A stretch of DNA of 64,000 nt from Echinometra lucunter (taxonomy: Eukaryota; Echinodermata; Echinoidea; Camarodonta; Echinometridae), in NCBI GenBank assembly GCA_029962745.1, contig CM057169.1, forward strand, positions 15,880,078 to 15,944,077, in the 5' to 3' direction. Below, one piece after another: positions 25,733 through 39,800 of the stretch. Both the position numbers and the translations under genes were made by a program. Under the pieces are notes generated by a model, which worked only from the letters and a program-made list of their open reading frames with translations, made no database searches and had not been told where the DNA came from. Within the stretch, counting starts at the first letter, position 1; each line of letters starts with the position of its first letter.

Positions 25733-28700
25733 CTATCCACAAAAATCAATAAGTCTATCAATCCTTTTGTCAACTAGCTCCAAATGAAAAGTTTATCAGG
25801 TTCTGGACCAAATTGAGAGAGCTATGCAAAAAATTTACCCACTTGTGTCAACGCGCATGCCTTATGCAACATACTGAAGTACAGAATACACACATACATG
25901 TACTCTATGCCTACATGCACGTACTACATGTATAAGTTCTACATGTATGTTCATACCACAGTGTGTTGGCAAAATGCATGGCTATGAGCCTGGAAAATGC
26001 ATTACATTTGTGTCGATAGCAAATTAATGCTTGTTACAGATAGGCACATCCATTTGTCAGCATGAAGTATCACTTTTAAAAGACACCTCATTAAAATTAT
26101 GGCATAATCATTCAATCTCAGAGCTATTTCAGATCAAGCTATTATTTTTAGATCTTCGCATGTCATTTGGAACCATGAACTACTACATTCATGTGAATCT
26201 TTTTTGGGGGTGCATTTTAAGCTCCTTTGCAGTGTTTTTAGCAGCCAAAATATATTTTTAATGTCAGCTTGTTATCATCTTCATCATATAGTTGATTAGT
26301 TGCCGAACAATATGAAAATGACGTATCCCTGCAGTGCATCTGGATAAAGTGTAAATTGCAAATCACATTTAGCCATGATTTTAATGATGAAGTTTTCATT
26401 TCCAAAAGATGAAAATTAATACAGGAAATGAATATGACACAAATGGGCCTATAATTGGAATGATGAAAAAACACTGCTTCATGTAACAATGAATTTTAAA
26501 AATAGGTTGAAGTAATATTCACTTTAGGAGGAAAATTGCCTATCTTCACATTAAAAATACTCTTGAAATCAAATTCCAAAAGATACTTGTAGCAAAGGTA
26601 CGCAAGATTTTGTTCTAATCATTTTCCGATAAAAGATAAAGGGATTTAAAGTGTGAAGTGGATCAAGAAGAAAAGAAACACAGACAGAGAAAAGATAAAA
26701 AGAGAGAAAGAGAAGGAGAGAGAGAGGGGGAATTTTAAGAGAAGTGGTCGATAAGGTAGGAATAAGTGGAGAGCTATGGATATAGAAGGTAAAATAAGAG
26801 GAGACAGAACAGAAAGACAGGGATAGAGGATAATGAAAGAAATAGAGAATGAAAGAGAAAACAGAAAAATAGAGAGAGGAAATTATACATAAATATATAC
26901 ACACATACTGTACAGAGAGAGAGAGTTGCATTATGAAAGTGAGATCACAAAACCCTATTTAGACAAAATTCCACAAAACATTTACAAAAGGAAAAATAAG
27001 AGGAATTAGAGAAAGATATTACTACAGCTTACTATGATTAAGAATTCAGTCAATACTCGGAGCAAAGAAGGAAGTAAATTAATCCTGAGAGATACAGAAT
27101 AAAATATAACTCCTGCTCTTGTCGAGTCTGCTTTTGGCGGAAGTATGTGAAAGCATTAATCTAATTCTGGCAATTATACATATAGACTGCCTTTGAATAA
27201 GAGAGATTCAAATTCCAGTGTCTTAATCCAAGCTTGCAAATGCTACTTATTTTGCTCACAATGAGGTGTTGTAATTCCGTGTTCTAGTTGGACGAACAGC
27301 CTAAGCTGATTATACCACATCCCAACCCACACATATAAACAGAACCCCAAGGCAACATAAACACATTTCATAACGGAAAAGCACAAAACTGGAAGCAAAA
27401 TATAAAAAAAGGTTTCCTCGCTACTAACATACAGGAGAGCTAATTATACCAAGGAGTTCTATTATCAGACTATCACACATATTGCAAGTACAAACAGTTA
27501 AACCTGCTTTAAGGCCCTGTCTATACCGTTTAATGATACCGTCTGAAAAACGAATGCGTACATTTACTGGACTTTTTAAATTCGTTCTTCAGCTGGTTTA
27601 CAGATGTATCTTGACGTTGGCAGATGGTGCTACTTCATGGCCACAATTTTTTGAATTTGCCTCCGTCTGACACCGTCTAACATAAATATTTAGATGGAGG
27701 CAGACGGAATCGTTAAACGGTAGTATGGGACAGGGCCTTTAGCGACCACCAGTTCTGTAAAAGACCACAATTTTTGTTCTCCTTGAATAGTTTTCCCATT
27801 GAAATGTGTTTTAAAGGAGCCTATCGATAAAGACCACCTGCTCATAAAGACCACTTTTCTTGTCTTCCATGGGTGGTCTTTATACACAGTTTTCAATGTA
27901 CATGTAGCAGTGCTTGCATAATAATCATCATCAGGAAAAATCAAAAGGGGAATGTAAGCCACAGGGAGTATCGAAACTTTTGATGTTTGAATGCATTTTC
28001 CGGGACTACAAGGGATGTGCACAAACTTAGACTTACATGTACAATGCATTTTTTAGAAACAGGGCTGCGTTTCATGTAACCGTGATAAGTCTACGTTTAT
28101 GGACATCCCATTGAAACGTGTGTTAACTCTACAGTACACGTTTCAGTGGGATGTCCAAGAAGTTAGATTTATGACGGTTTCATGAAACGGCCCCCAGGCC
28201 CCTAGTTCCAAAGTCTGCCATACTTATCAAAAAAAAAAATCGTTGTTGTGCATCATGTAATAACACTCTTGGCTGATTGCACATCATATTTGGGAACTGT
28301 TCCTGAAATGGGGCTCCCTTTTTCTTTTTTTTTCGGGGGGGGGGGGAGGGGAGAACAGTATTAGGACATAAAATTACAACAAAATGTCCTGAAATGTTTT
28401 AAATATCCCTGAAAAAATTACAGGACTAAATATTTCACATTGTCTTGAGACATATTTTGCATCTTTATAGGTTTGTGTGAAAATGTCAATATTATCCAAG
28501 ATGTGTAATTGCAAACTGGTGTGTGTTTTATTGGTTATTCAGTTCTAAATCCTTTTAAATATGTATATTTTACTTTAAAAAATATATAACCAGGACCTTT
28601 AAAGGATTGAACTAACATCGATTTCCTCTATAAGTTCATGGAAATCAGTCAGTCAAAGTCATTCCATTTTTCAGTTTGCTTTTAGCTAAAGCAAATAAAC

Positions 28701-31700
28701 ATATCCTCTGCATGGAAGCTTTTCTCATTAAATAAGAACAAGTCACAAGTCAATACTGTATTATAAAACTTGGTGATGATCTATTTCAGTTTAATGATGT
28801 TTGTTTCGATGATTCATCACTTCCCCACCCACTGTATTGTCTATGTACATATATGTAGCATATTGCTTCAAACTTATTGTCCCCGTCTATTTTGCAATAC
28901 CAAGAATTTCTGCGCCTGGAAGGGAATGTAGGCAAATGACTCTTGACATAAGTCTCATTTTCTCTTTCATGTTTACTGAGCAACATTTTCAGCATAAAAA
29001 TAAGTACATGTACATGTAAATGTAACAGAAAATGCAATAGACGGGAAAAACTGTTGGCACATGATAAGCAATGGCTGAATTAATATCAACGTCAATGTAA
29101 TAACCCTTTTTTCTTGAAGGGGTGGGGGGATGAACTTATCATTGGTATTTTTGTAATTGTGTCATCCCCTGGCCTTTATAGAATCCTGGCTGTACCGGTG
29201 TTTGAAAGATCAAGGACAGTTCAAACCGGGTTATGAGTAATGATAATAATAGCTACATGTACAATTCAAATATTGACTATTTAAAAATGAAATCGACAGG
29301 GTGAGCTAAAAACCACAACTGTAGGATCTGTGGGGGTACTTTCATAGAAAATGCTGAATGAGCAATGGCGGTAGACCCAGGATTCTCCTGAAGGGTGGCA
29401 CGAGTAGTACAAATATTGAACTAACAAGTGAAAAGAAAAATGATCACATACGACATGCCTTTTTGGTCCACAAATTATTAGGTGAGAGGTTGGGGGTGTT
29501 AAAGGGTACACAAAGATAATTTTGCATATATTCTATGTAAGCTGAGAAAAAGAAAACAACAACAGACTTTTAAAACTATGACATAGTTTGGGCCCCCAGC
29601 ATCCTGAGTTTTTAAAACAGAGGGCATTTATTTTTTTTTTCTATCATGTGATTTTCTGACTTCCCCGATCTCTTGAACTCTTTATATAGATTAAAGGATG
29701 TTCATCTTTAATCTTTAAAAAAGAATGTGAGTACTGACATTTAATCTCATTAACCCATTCATGGTAGAGGTCCACATTTTGTGGTTTGGCCTAATATCTT
29801 TTGATGCAAAGCCCTAAAAATCATACCAAATACATGAGCAGAAAGAGCAAAAAATTCTACACAAACTGTCCCCATTTTGGTTGCGTCAATATTCGTTGTT
29901 TGATGCTGAAAATTTTTTAAAGGAAAATAAGCATTAAAATCCTTAAATTGGCAATGTGATAGAAAGTTTAAAATCACCGTTTTTCCCTGCAAATTGGCAA
30001 CTTTTTGACTTCTCATCATAATTTCTGTCAATTTATATTCATTTCAGATACATGACGTTTCATAGAAAAATGTAGCAATAAAATGAAAATGTTGGTGTTG
30101 CCAATTTGAAGAATAAAAGCTGATCAAATTAGGCTTTAAATAATTCCTGTCACGAATGGGTTAATATGTCTTACTATGAGGGTGTGACAACAGCAAAGAC
30201 AAGTTGTTGATCTGATGAATTCTATGGGTATCACTAAACATGACATTGCTTTAATACCGTACATTTTTTATTGCAAAAAAAAACTAACATCATGAATGAA
30301 ATTCAAAGTCTCTTGCTTGTATGTTAAAGATAAACGGGAGTCCTGGTCATGAGATTACAATGCAAAAGAAAAAAAAAAAATTTTTTTGGAAAGGTTGATA
30401 AAGTAGGATATAACAATCGATGTATACTCAGAAATTTGGAAATCCTCACAGTGATAAGAAATCAATCCAAGCTTGTTGAAAAGGACATGCACTGCACACA
30501 CAGAAATGCGTAAATGGGACTACACACAAACGTTCAGGTCGAATATGTACTTAAGCTGTTTCACGTCTTATATTTCAAATATGATGGCATTTCAAGAGTA
30601 ATCCTTTTTCAGGGGACATTCCTACTATGATATTCTTCCAAACTGACATGAAAAGACTGAAAAAGCTCACAAATTATCTCTCATCTCTTCTCAGGACTCA
30701 AGCTTCTCTTTAAATCCGTTTTGTAGGTCATAAGAAGGTCACAAAGATAACTGACAGCTGAGAACCAGAAAGGCATTGTTCAGTCTACGTCAAAGAATAT
30801 GAGCTAATGCCCTTCTGGCTCTGGCTACCAGAGGACAACATCAACATGGAGAGAGAAAAAACCAGAAAGGTGTTGTTTAGTCTATGCCAAAGGATATGAG
30901 CTAATCTGTCGTCCAGTGACGTCAATGGAAGCAACTCTGCTTTTTTTTTTTCTTCAAAATTTACGTTTTCTGGATTGGGGATACTTTTTTTATGCTCTAC
31001 ATCGTGATGAAGAAATTAAGGTCACATGACCCCCAGTTTCCAAAATATAGACTTATCAAAGGAAGCAACTCCATAGATTTCCACATAAAACAGTGACATA
31101 TTTTCTTCAATAACTAAGAAACTCATTCTACAGAGTTGCTTCCTTTTGTCATTTGATGGCAGTTACGTCCTTCTAGCTCCCAGAGAGCATCAGTGTGAAT
31201 ATAATAGAACACATGATTGCAAGAGAGAAAGAGAGAGAGAGAAACTGCTGAAGGAGTAAAGTAGGAAATCCTACAGTGACTGTATCCCACGCAAATAAAC
31301 CATACAACCTCATAAAGCTTCATTAATGAGTCTGGCTTCCCTCATTATCTGCCTCCAAAATAGTCCACTGAAACAACCTCAAGCCTCCTCCACAAAACAA
31401 ACTGACCTAAATCTCCAATAATTCCAGTGCCACAATCTACAATATGTTCAGTGGTGGATTCAGGCAGGGGCGCAAGGGGCACGTGCCCCCTCTATTTTTT
31501 GAGAATCACACACTGAATATACATGTTAATATAGCTATATCTAAAAGAATTGTAGTCTGCGCCCCCTGTTTCCAAATCCTGGATTTGCAGCTGATATATA
31601 CATGTAGCTGTATATTTAACCTTCCTCATTTCTTTGTATTGAAAGAAAAATTCACAGATTTTGATATGTAGTAATTTTGCATCCTATGCAGAAAACCTCA

Positions 31701-33360
31701 ACATATCGAAATACTGCATTCTAGCCCAGAACAACTATCAAACTGAAATGACCTCATACAGAACCAGACAACCAAAAACAACATCATATTCTATTCCAAA
31801 ACATGCAAAGTGTCAAAATTTTAGCATACCATTCAAAAATTGATAAACTACCAGATAATCTGACTTCAGGCTTCCACCAGGCAGTCCTAAAAATTATACA
31901 ATCAAACGATGATTGAAATAAGGGGACAAAGAGATACACCAGTTAACTTAACATCATAAAGATACACTGTAGAAGATACATGGAGAAGTACAGTTTGGGG
32001 GGAGGCGTGATGGCTTAGGTAGAACAGTGGTCCCATAACTGCAGAGTCCCGAGTTTGGAATCAAGTCGATATGCAAACACCCTTTAGCAAGGCATGCTTT
32101 TCGAGTAACACTAAAAACGTTGTGCAAAAAGTTGTTTCACTGGCTTATCTAATAGGATATACATGTACTTGCTTTCTCAAGGCTTGTTCACATATGCGAA
32201 GGCAAACCCCTGTGGTAACCCCAGTGGTTTCCTCTGTACATGAAAGAATGATATTTCAGGAGGTACAAAAACAAACTGCAGATGCAAACATCATCTTCTA
32301 TGACTCCTGACAGCAAAAAGGAGTGGATCAATCAAGTTCTTAGAAAGTAAGCTCAAAATATGATGTCACAAATGTTATCTGTGCAACTTTTGGTAGAATT
32401 CTCCTTTGTTTAAGTGTGAATTATTATTGATGCTTACATGAGCATCTCCTTATCGTAAGTGGTGTGGTCTACGTTGCCATGTGAACATTACAAATAAAAA
32501 CCAGGGGAGCGTTTCATGAAGAGTTTTGTAGGTGATTTTCAATGACTAATTTGCTTTCAGCCAATCAGATGCGAGGATTTTCAGTAGCTTATAACATTTG
32601 TCGGTGATTTTCACCGACAAAACTCTTCATGAAACGCTCCCCAGCAGGGGGGCATTTCATCAACATTTGTCGTCTGACAAGCTGTCAGATCTGACATCTT
32701 TCCTTGATTTTGATTGGCTGAGAAGCATCGTTACCATGGCAACTGTCGGATAAAACAGACTTTGTCGGATAAAACATCTGACAAGTCCTTTCATGAAACG
32801 CTCCCCTGAACGTGGGTTTCTGCGGGGGTTAGCTGATGGATATGTGAATGAGCCTTATCAATATGAGATGAAATGAATTCATCTTCATCTTTAGCAACGA
32901 TAAGAAACAGCAGGGAAACAATGTTGGTCTTGCTCTTCAGTTGATGAAAGGAAAATCAAGAAGTGGGTAGAAATCATACCTTCTGGTTTGTATTGCGCTT
33001 CTATCGTGACGACCTGGCCTGCTCCCTTCAGTGCTAATGCAGCATCTTCATGTGTAGCGTTGACGAGGTCTTTACCGTTTACCTGAAATAAAAAATCAGG
33101 AGGTTTATTATTGTTGTTATCCTAGGAAATTGTTGTGATTATGTATTTTTCTAAAATATTCAATGGATTCATGATGACGTCATCATTATCACCATCATCA
33201 CCGCAATCACCACCACACCCATTACCAAACCACCACACCCACTACCAAACCACTACAACTACCACAACCACCACCACCACCAATACCATCCTCCTCCTCC
33301 TGACCAACATCATGACAACTACCACCATTATCACCATTATCCTAATTATCATCATCATCG

Positions 33361-33391
<31 letters not shown>

Positions 33392-33482
33392 GATCAGCAG
33401 GATTACCACAAACACCACCACCAATACCATCCTCCTCCTCCTCCTGACCACCAACATCATGACAACCACCATCACCATCATC

Positions 33483-33514
<32 letters not shown>

Positions 33515-33589
33515 CACCATCATCAATATCATGATCAGCAGGATTACCACAAACACCACCACCAATACCATCCTCCTGACCACCAACAA

Positions 33590-33631
<42 letters not shown>

Positions 33632-33710
33632 GATCAGCAGGATTACCACAAACACCACCACCAATACCATCCTCCTCCTCCTCCTCCTGACCACCAACAT
33701 CATGACAACC

Positions 33711-33760
<50 letters not shown>

Positions 33761-33834
33761 CATCATCAATATCATGATCAGCAGGATTACCACAAACACC
33801 ACCACCAATACCATCCTCCTCCTCCTGACCACAA

Positions 33835-33899
<65 letters not shown>

Positions 33900-36800
33900 A
33901 TATCATCATCAGCAAAATTACCACCACCTGTAACATCAATACCATCCTCCTCCTCCTCCTCCTCCTCCTGACCACCAACATCATGACAACCACCACCGTA
34001 ACCATTATCCTAATCACCATTGTCACCATTGTTGTCTTCATCGTCGTCGTCCTCCTCCTCATCATCATCAATATCATCATTAGCAGCATTATCACCACCA
34101 TCACCATCACAATCATCATTACCATAAAATGATACTTAGTTTTCAAAAATATTTTCTAACTCATCCTTTCTTACCGAGAGAATCTGGTCTCCCCTCCTTA
34201 GAGCACCACTAAGATCCGCCACTCCTCCTGCTAGGATGAAAGAGATGAAGATACCCTCTCCATCCTCCCCTCCAACGATATTGAAACCGAGACCTGTGGC
34301 TCCCTTGTTGAGAACCACTGTCCTGGGTTCCCTGTAGTTATAGAAACAGACAAATTAAAATCATTCCAAAAAATATTCAAAAATGCGCAATTTTTTGTCA
34401 GCATCAATTGATGCAAAATTAAAAGAATGATAAGACAAAATATCATCATCTGACCATTAATGTACACATTTCACAAAAAGTAACTGACCACTTTGTCTTT
34501 TGACCAAAGCTCAAATATGGATTGGGTATCAGACAACTTTTGAAGAATTTGAAAGAAAATTTAATTCCAAACATTTTGACACTTCATTTGTTGAAATGGA
34601 GTGAAGAATGTGAGCACAATGACGATTCATATGCAAATACCCCCAAAATAAAAGTTGCAGCAATCCCTATTGATGTGGCAGCAAAGAAAAGTGTCAGCGA
34701 TGCCATCTCTCATTTCCAGACAACCTAGGCATCCATTTCGGCGCTGACACTTTTCCCTGCCAGACATCCATTGCCTCATGCATTTGGAATGACTCTGATC
34801 GGTACATGTTTTGACTTTCATTAATTTTATAGACCACCTCTGTGTTTTTTTTAATACCCTATTGTCCGAAAACAAAGAGATGAAGTTGACAGCCAGAATC
34901 CATTCTGTGAATAGAGACTGCCATATCAATGGGGATTGCTGCAACTTTCATTTTGGGGGTATTTGCATATGAATCGCCACTGTGCTCACATTCTTTGTTC
35001 GATTTCAACAAATGGAGAGTCAAAATGTTTGAAATTAAATTTTCTCTCAAATTCTGTTAAATGTTGTCTGATAAAACAAACCATACTTGAGCTATGATCC
35101 AAAGACAAATTGGTTAGTTACTTTTTGTGAGATGTGAATATGTTAATGTAGAATTGTACATGTATGACTACATTTGATACACAAAAGACGATCAGTCTAA
35201 GATCCCCTGTCCAAATAAAGTTAGTGGAAACTGAATTTTTGTGGAATAATCAACAGAGTTTCTATGGAATTTTCAATTGGTTGTAAAATACATTTGGCTG
35301 TAGAGTGCCCCAGGCAACACTAATATCAGTAATTCTGTAATGAAATCTATCTTATCACATTTTGTGGATGAAATCAGAGAGTGACTTTGTCAAGTGAAAC
35401 AGGTGATTAAGATGATTTTGTTACAGAATTAATGATTTTGAAATAGAATCAAAAGTGCTATTCTTGGCTCACCAAAACCAGCTTTAACAGTTTATCGTGT
35501 TTCATATTAGAGCTTACTACAGAACCTTTTAATAAACAATTTCACATGATGTAATACTACAATAAAATGCTGGTAAAAATATTTCATGTTTGAGAGACTT
35601 TGCATACATGATACATCCCCTTTAAATCGAGGGCAATGTTTGCTACCCGCTGATGAAGTGGTTAAGAGACTAGGAGCAGGTGTCCCAATGATTAAAATCA
35701 TCACCACCCTCACACCAATCATAACCTCCCCCCTCCTCTCCCGATAAGATCTTGTCATATCTTTCTAGAACAACTGTCCGGAGCCATATTCTGGATGACT
35801 GATGAAGTAGTTAATAAGGAATACTATTTAGGGGTTAATGAGACAAGAAAAATGCAAGGGTAATTAAAAAAGAAATTGCTCAAAATTTTATGCCCTGAAT
35901 GCTCTGACACAAATACGCACATATGGGACATGCATATTACTGCTGTCTAGACGAACTCCAGCAGTGTACAGTATTTCATATTGCACATGTCATCAAATGT
36001 GATTGGCAGGTATAACCTACTCTCAGTATGAGATAACATGAAAGAAAACTGACTAGAAATGCAAGTTTACGGAGACCGGAAATTTTGCCTGAGAAGGGCT
36101 AAAGTTTATTCTGGAAACACATGTCAGCAGGACCAAACTATGTCCAGTATGCTACCAAGTACGATGAAATTGTGTTATGGAACTGTGAACATAAACTGAC
36201 ACAGAACATATTTCAAATCATCTGAAATCACTTTATGATTATATTTGGACAAGCATATTTTGTCGATATATCCACTCTGGAGGAATCCACAATGAGGATG
36301 CAGTATATCAAACAAATATTGACTGCTTATTTTGAGGCCAGTTAAAAATGTAGCTCCTCGGTGATCTTGATACTGTACTATGCCCAGAGATGAAGTCAAA
36401 GGGCACAGTGTAGCTTCAAGATCACCTTGGGACTATGTTTCAACTATGCCCCTCAAAGCAAGTTAATATTTGTATAGCATACCCATGTACAAACCAACTG
36501 CTTTAAATGCAATATTATTGTACATTTCAGCTATCTCTTATCACGCACCTTGGTATGCCATCATCATTTTGGATGAAGATCTTTGGAGCGTGTGTGTTGT
36601 TGAAAGCGTTGGGCGGCTGAGCGTTCACAGCCCTCATGTACGACGGGGGTTCTCCGTTGGCACCGTTCGCCCCGTCAAGCTCCTGCATGTCGGCGGCAGG
36701 GCGCTGCTCCTGCAACGGGGAGGGCTGCATAGTGGCATAAACTGTTGAAAAGAAGAGGAAAGGATGTATTAGATGATGATGGAGAATGACCTAGGCTTTG

Positions 36801-39800
36801 TTCACACACAAACCACAACAGACCACTGTCTATCCTGGGTTTGATCCTTGCTGGGTGCTCACAACCATGGGCAAGATTTTTTACCCACATTGTCCCACTC
36901 GACCAAGGTGTAAATGAGGACCCAGCAAAAGCTGCGCATAACAATAATTTGCAGGACCCTCAGCAAGAACAGCACTAACACTGATGAGGCTTCTCTCGGT
37001 AAACAAATTTATGCTTCATCCCCACTTGTACCTTATTCAGAACGCAAAAACACCACAGCTTTAATAGCAGCATGTGTGAACAAACCAAGAGTTTCCCATG
37101 GACCCATTCAGACAAGAGGCATAATACCATCACTAAGACACTGCAGAAAAAGACAATAGAATATGCTCAAAACCAAAAGAACACTGACTCTGTTTGTGCC
37201 TCCGCAATTTTGATCAACTGTCATAAATGAAGTTTAGAATCTTTTCTTTTTGACTTACTCTGCTTTGTCATACTTATATCCTGCAGCGCAGAACCACTAT
37301 TCAGAATCACAAGAAAGGTACCCCGTTTCGTACCCGGCACACTAACATTTATGCAGTGGGTTCTTGGAAGGAGATTGCCCAAAAAGGATTTAATAAAAGC
37401 ATACCAGGGTACTTGGGGAAAATTTGGAGCTAAGGCATAAAGCAATTACTTCTCCTAGATTGCCAGCTCTGAATTGTTTCACATATTCTTGCACTTTTTC
37501 TTTGCATTTACCCACTCAAGCAGCATTTTAATGTGAATGAAAATTCATGAGCACGCTGATAGAACATGGCAGATAAAGCCATTCCTCCCACACTCAAACA
37601 CTTAAACTTATTAGGAGCGCATCGTTCCCTCATAACCAAAAAGAACACTGACTCATACATAATTCAACATAAAGTATCTACAGGTACATGCTACTTGCCA
37701 ATATCATTACATCATGTTTTTGTAACCTGGGATATTGGGAGAGGAGCTTCTATATATTGTGCACAATGTAGACGGGTGGGTACACATCAATTTTCTTCAC
37801 TCACAGGGTGTAAATTATTATTTATGCTGGCCAGTAGCCAGTGGTTGAAATTGTAAAGATAAATGTACCCTCAAAAGGCATATGGATACAAATGTACAGG
37901 GAAGAGGTGGATTTCTGCCACCTCAACCATTTTTTAATAGGGTTATTAAAGCCTTCTTTATCTGGAAACGACTTTTGATGCCGCTAGGGCCCTGCAATGC
38001 AAAGCTCGGAAATTGATTGATATTCTACAAATTACAAGTACATGTAGTTGCATAACAACCGATTGTTGACTCATATTCAGGTCAAAGGCCCGTAGTCTCG
38101 ATATTTTGGTTGCATCAATATTCGTTGTTTGATGCTGAAATTTTTTTAAAGGAAAATAAGCATCAAAATCTTTAAATTGGCAATGTGATAGGTCTAAAAT
38201 CACCGTTTTCCCCTGCAAATTGGCAACTTTTGATTTCTTATCATAATTTCTGTCAATTTATATTCATTTCACATACATGACTTCTTACAAGAAAAATGTA
38301 GTAATAAAATGAAAATGTTGGTGTTGCCAATTTGAAGAATAAAGGCTGATCAAATTAGGCTTTAAATAATTCCTGTCACGAATGGGTTAAACAAATGAAA
38401 GACGATAAAAATTTTGACCCTTGGTCAGTGACGTAAGGTCACACAGGCCTGCACGTGTAAAACCAATGAGAGGACTGTTTCTGCGACAAGAGTATGAAGC
38501 GCTGTGATCGTTGTGCCGGGAGCATTCGGGGTGTAGGGTCCCGCTGTAGGGCAAAATGTACCTGTTACATTGCGTTCATTGAGACTATATTTAATAAGTT
38601 TCATACCAATTCATTTTTGCTACTAAAACTGCACATGCGCTTTAAAACTCCTAAATATTTGTAAAGTAAAAAATAATGCCATGTGTCACCTGGATTAGCT
38701 GCAGTCATCTCTACATTGGACACATCCGGAGGCTGGGTGTTCTCTTCGTTCTGCGAGTAGGGCACCATCTGTGTCCCAGCGAGGAGAGTGGCGTTCTTGA
38801 TGACTGTCAGGAGAACTCTGTTGCTGGTTGCCTTCAAGACGGCAACTGCCTCCTCGTGGGTGACGTCGATCAAGTTGTTATCGCCAACCTGTCATGTCAA
38901 AGATAACATCAAATGCTTGTTCAAGACAGCAAATTTCAATATGGAGTGGGAAACAAATCTGAATGTAAATACGAATGAGTACAGTGAAAGTGGTCAAGTT
39001 ATCAAAACAAATCTCAGATGTAAAGACACATAAATTGGCAATCAATCAATCAATGCATCATTTTTCAGATGACGATAGCCTTGCTCACACATGCCACAGC
39101 AAATTGCAAAACTGTTATATGTACAAGAATGGAAAGGATGGGGTTGAAAAAAGTAGTTAAGTCCACAAAAAGCACCTGTATTTCACTTATTTATGTGTTC
39201 CAAAAGATATAGAAATAGAAAGCGTACTGAGCTTATCTTTCTATTTGCTGAGACCGTTCTGGGCAAGCAGTTAGGCATATCACATAGATCGATGTATTAC
39301 TGGAATTCCTGCCAATTTTATGATACGTGGCTAGTGGAATTTTCTGTGAAGTGCCATGCAAGCATGAGGCATGAATTAAGCCATGTTTCACTAAGTCCAC
39401 TTTTTAAGAACCTCGGCCTTAGACCACAACCTGGACCCCGTTTCATAAAACTTATTAGTAACAACTGACACATCTCTATGACAAATTTGCTCTCAGCCAA
39501 CCAGATGCAAGGATTTCAGTAGCTTATAACAGTTAGGGCAACTTGATATTGATAACAAGTTTTGTGAAACGGGGCCCTGGTCCTGCAACCCTGATGACGG
39601 TACAACTCACCGCTGTGATCTTGTCCCCGACCTGCAACCTGCCATCCTGCTCAGCCGCTCCACCGTCGATGATCTTTGTGACGAAGATGCCGTTGTCGCC
39701 AGGGACGTGCTGGTTACCCTGACCCCCTGCGATGCTGAAGCCCAACCCCTTCTGACCTTTGATGAGTTCAATAGTCAGTGTCTTGCCTGTGGATGGATTC

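Larger units (their letters stand above)
32179..32856. mobile_element. GTTCACA-ended element with nested foldbacks
   Basis: AAGGCTTGTTCACATATG at the left and CATATGTGAATGAGCCTT-like sequence (ATATGTGAATGAGCCTT) at the right. Two complete foldback elements (32504-32642 and 32646-32806) sit inside. Related ends occur at 60924-61562 and, less clearly, around 36795-37088. Confidence 0.6.
21108..32979 (-). other. 11.9-kb DLG intron between PDZ3 and SH3
   Basis: Bounded by the PDZ3 end exon (32980) and the SH3 connector exon (21107). I found no additional exon in it. It holds MITEs, inverted repeats, a (CT)n array (25651-25732), a tRNA-related sequence and AT-rich unique DNA. Confidence 0.8.

Noticed and set aside
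25557..25777. Glu-Arg and Ser-Leu open frames
   Set aside because: Direct translation of the (CT)n/(GA)n microsatellite.
33380..33800. regular repeats with variable spacers resembling a CRISPR array
   Set aside because: The 'spacers' are themselves ATC repeats, and the host is a eukaryotic intron. It is a minisatellite.
33135..33971. 278-codon open frame (+), and the 196-codon minus frame
   Set aside because: Trinucleotide repeats keep frames open. The peptide is poly-Ile/Thr/Ser or poly-Met/Val, inside a proven intron of DLG.
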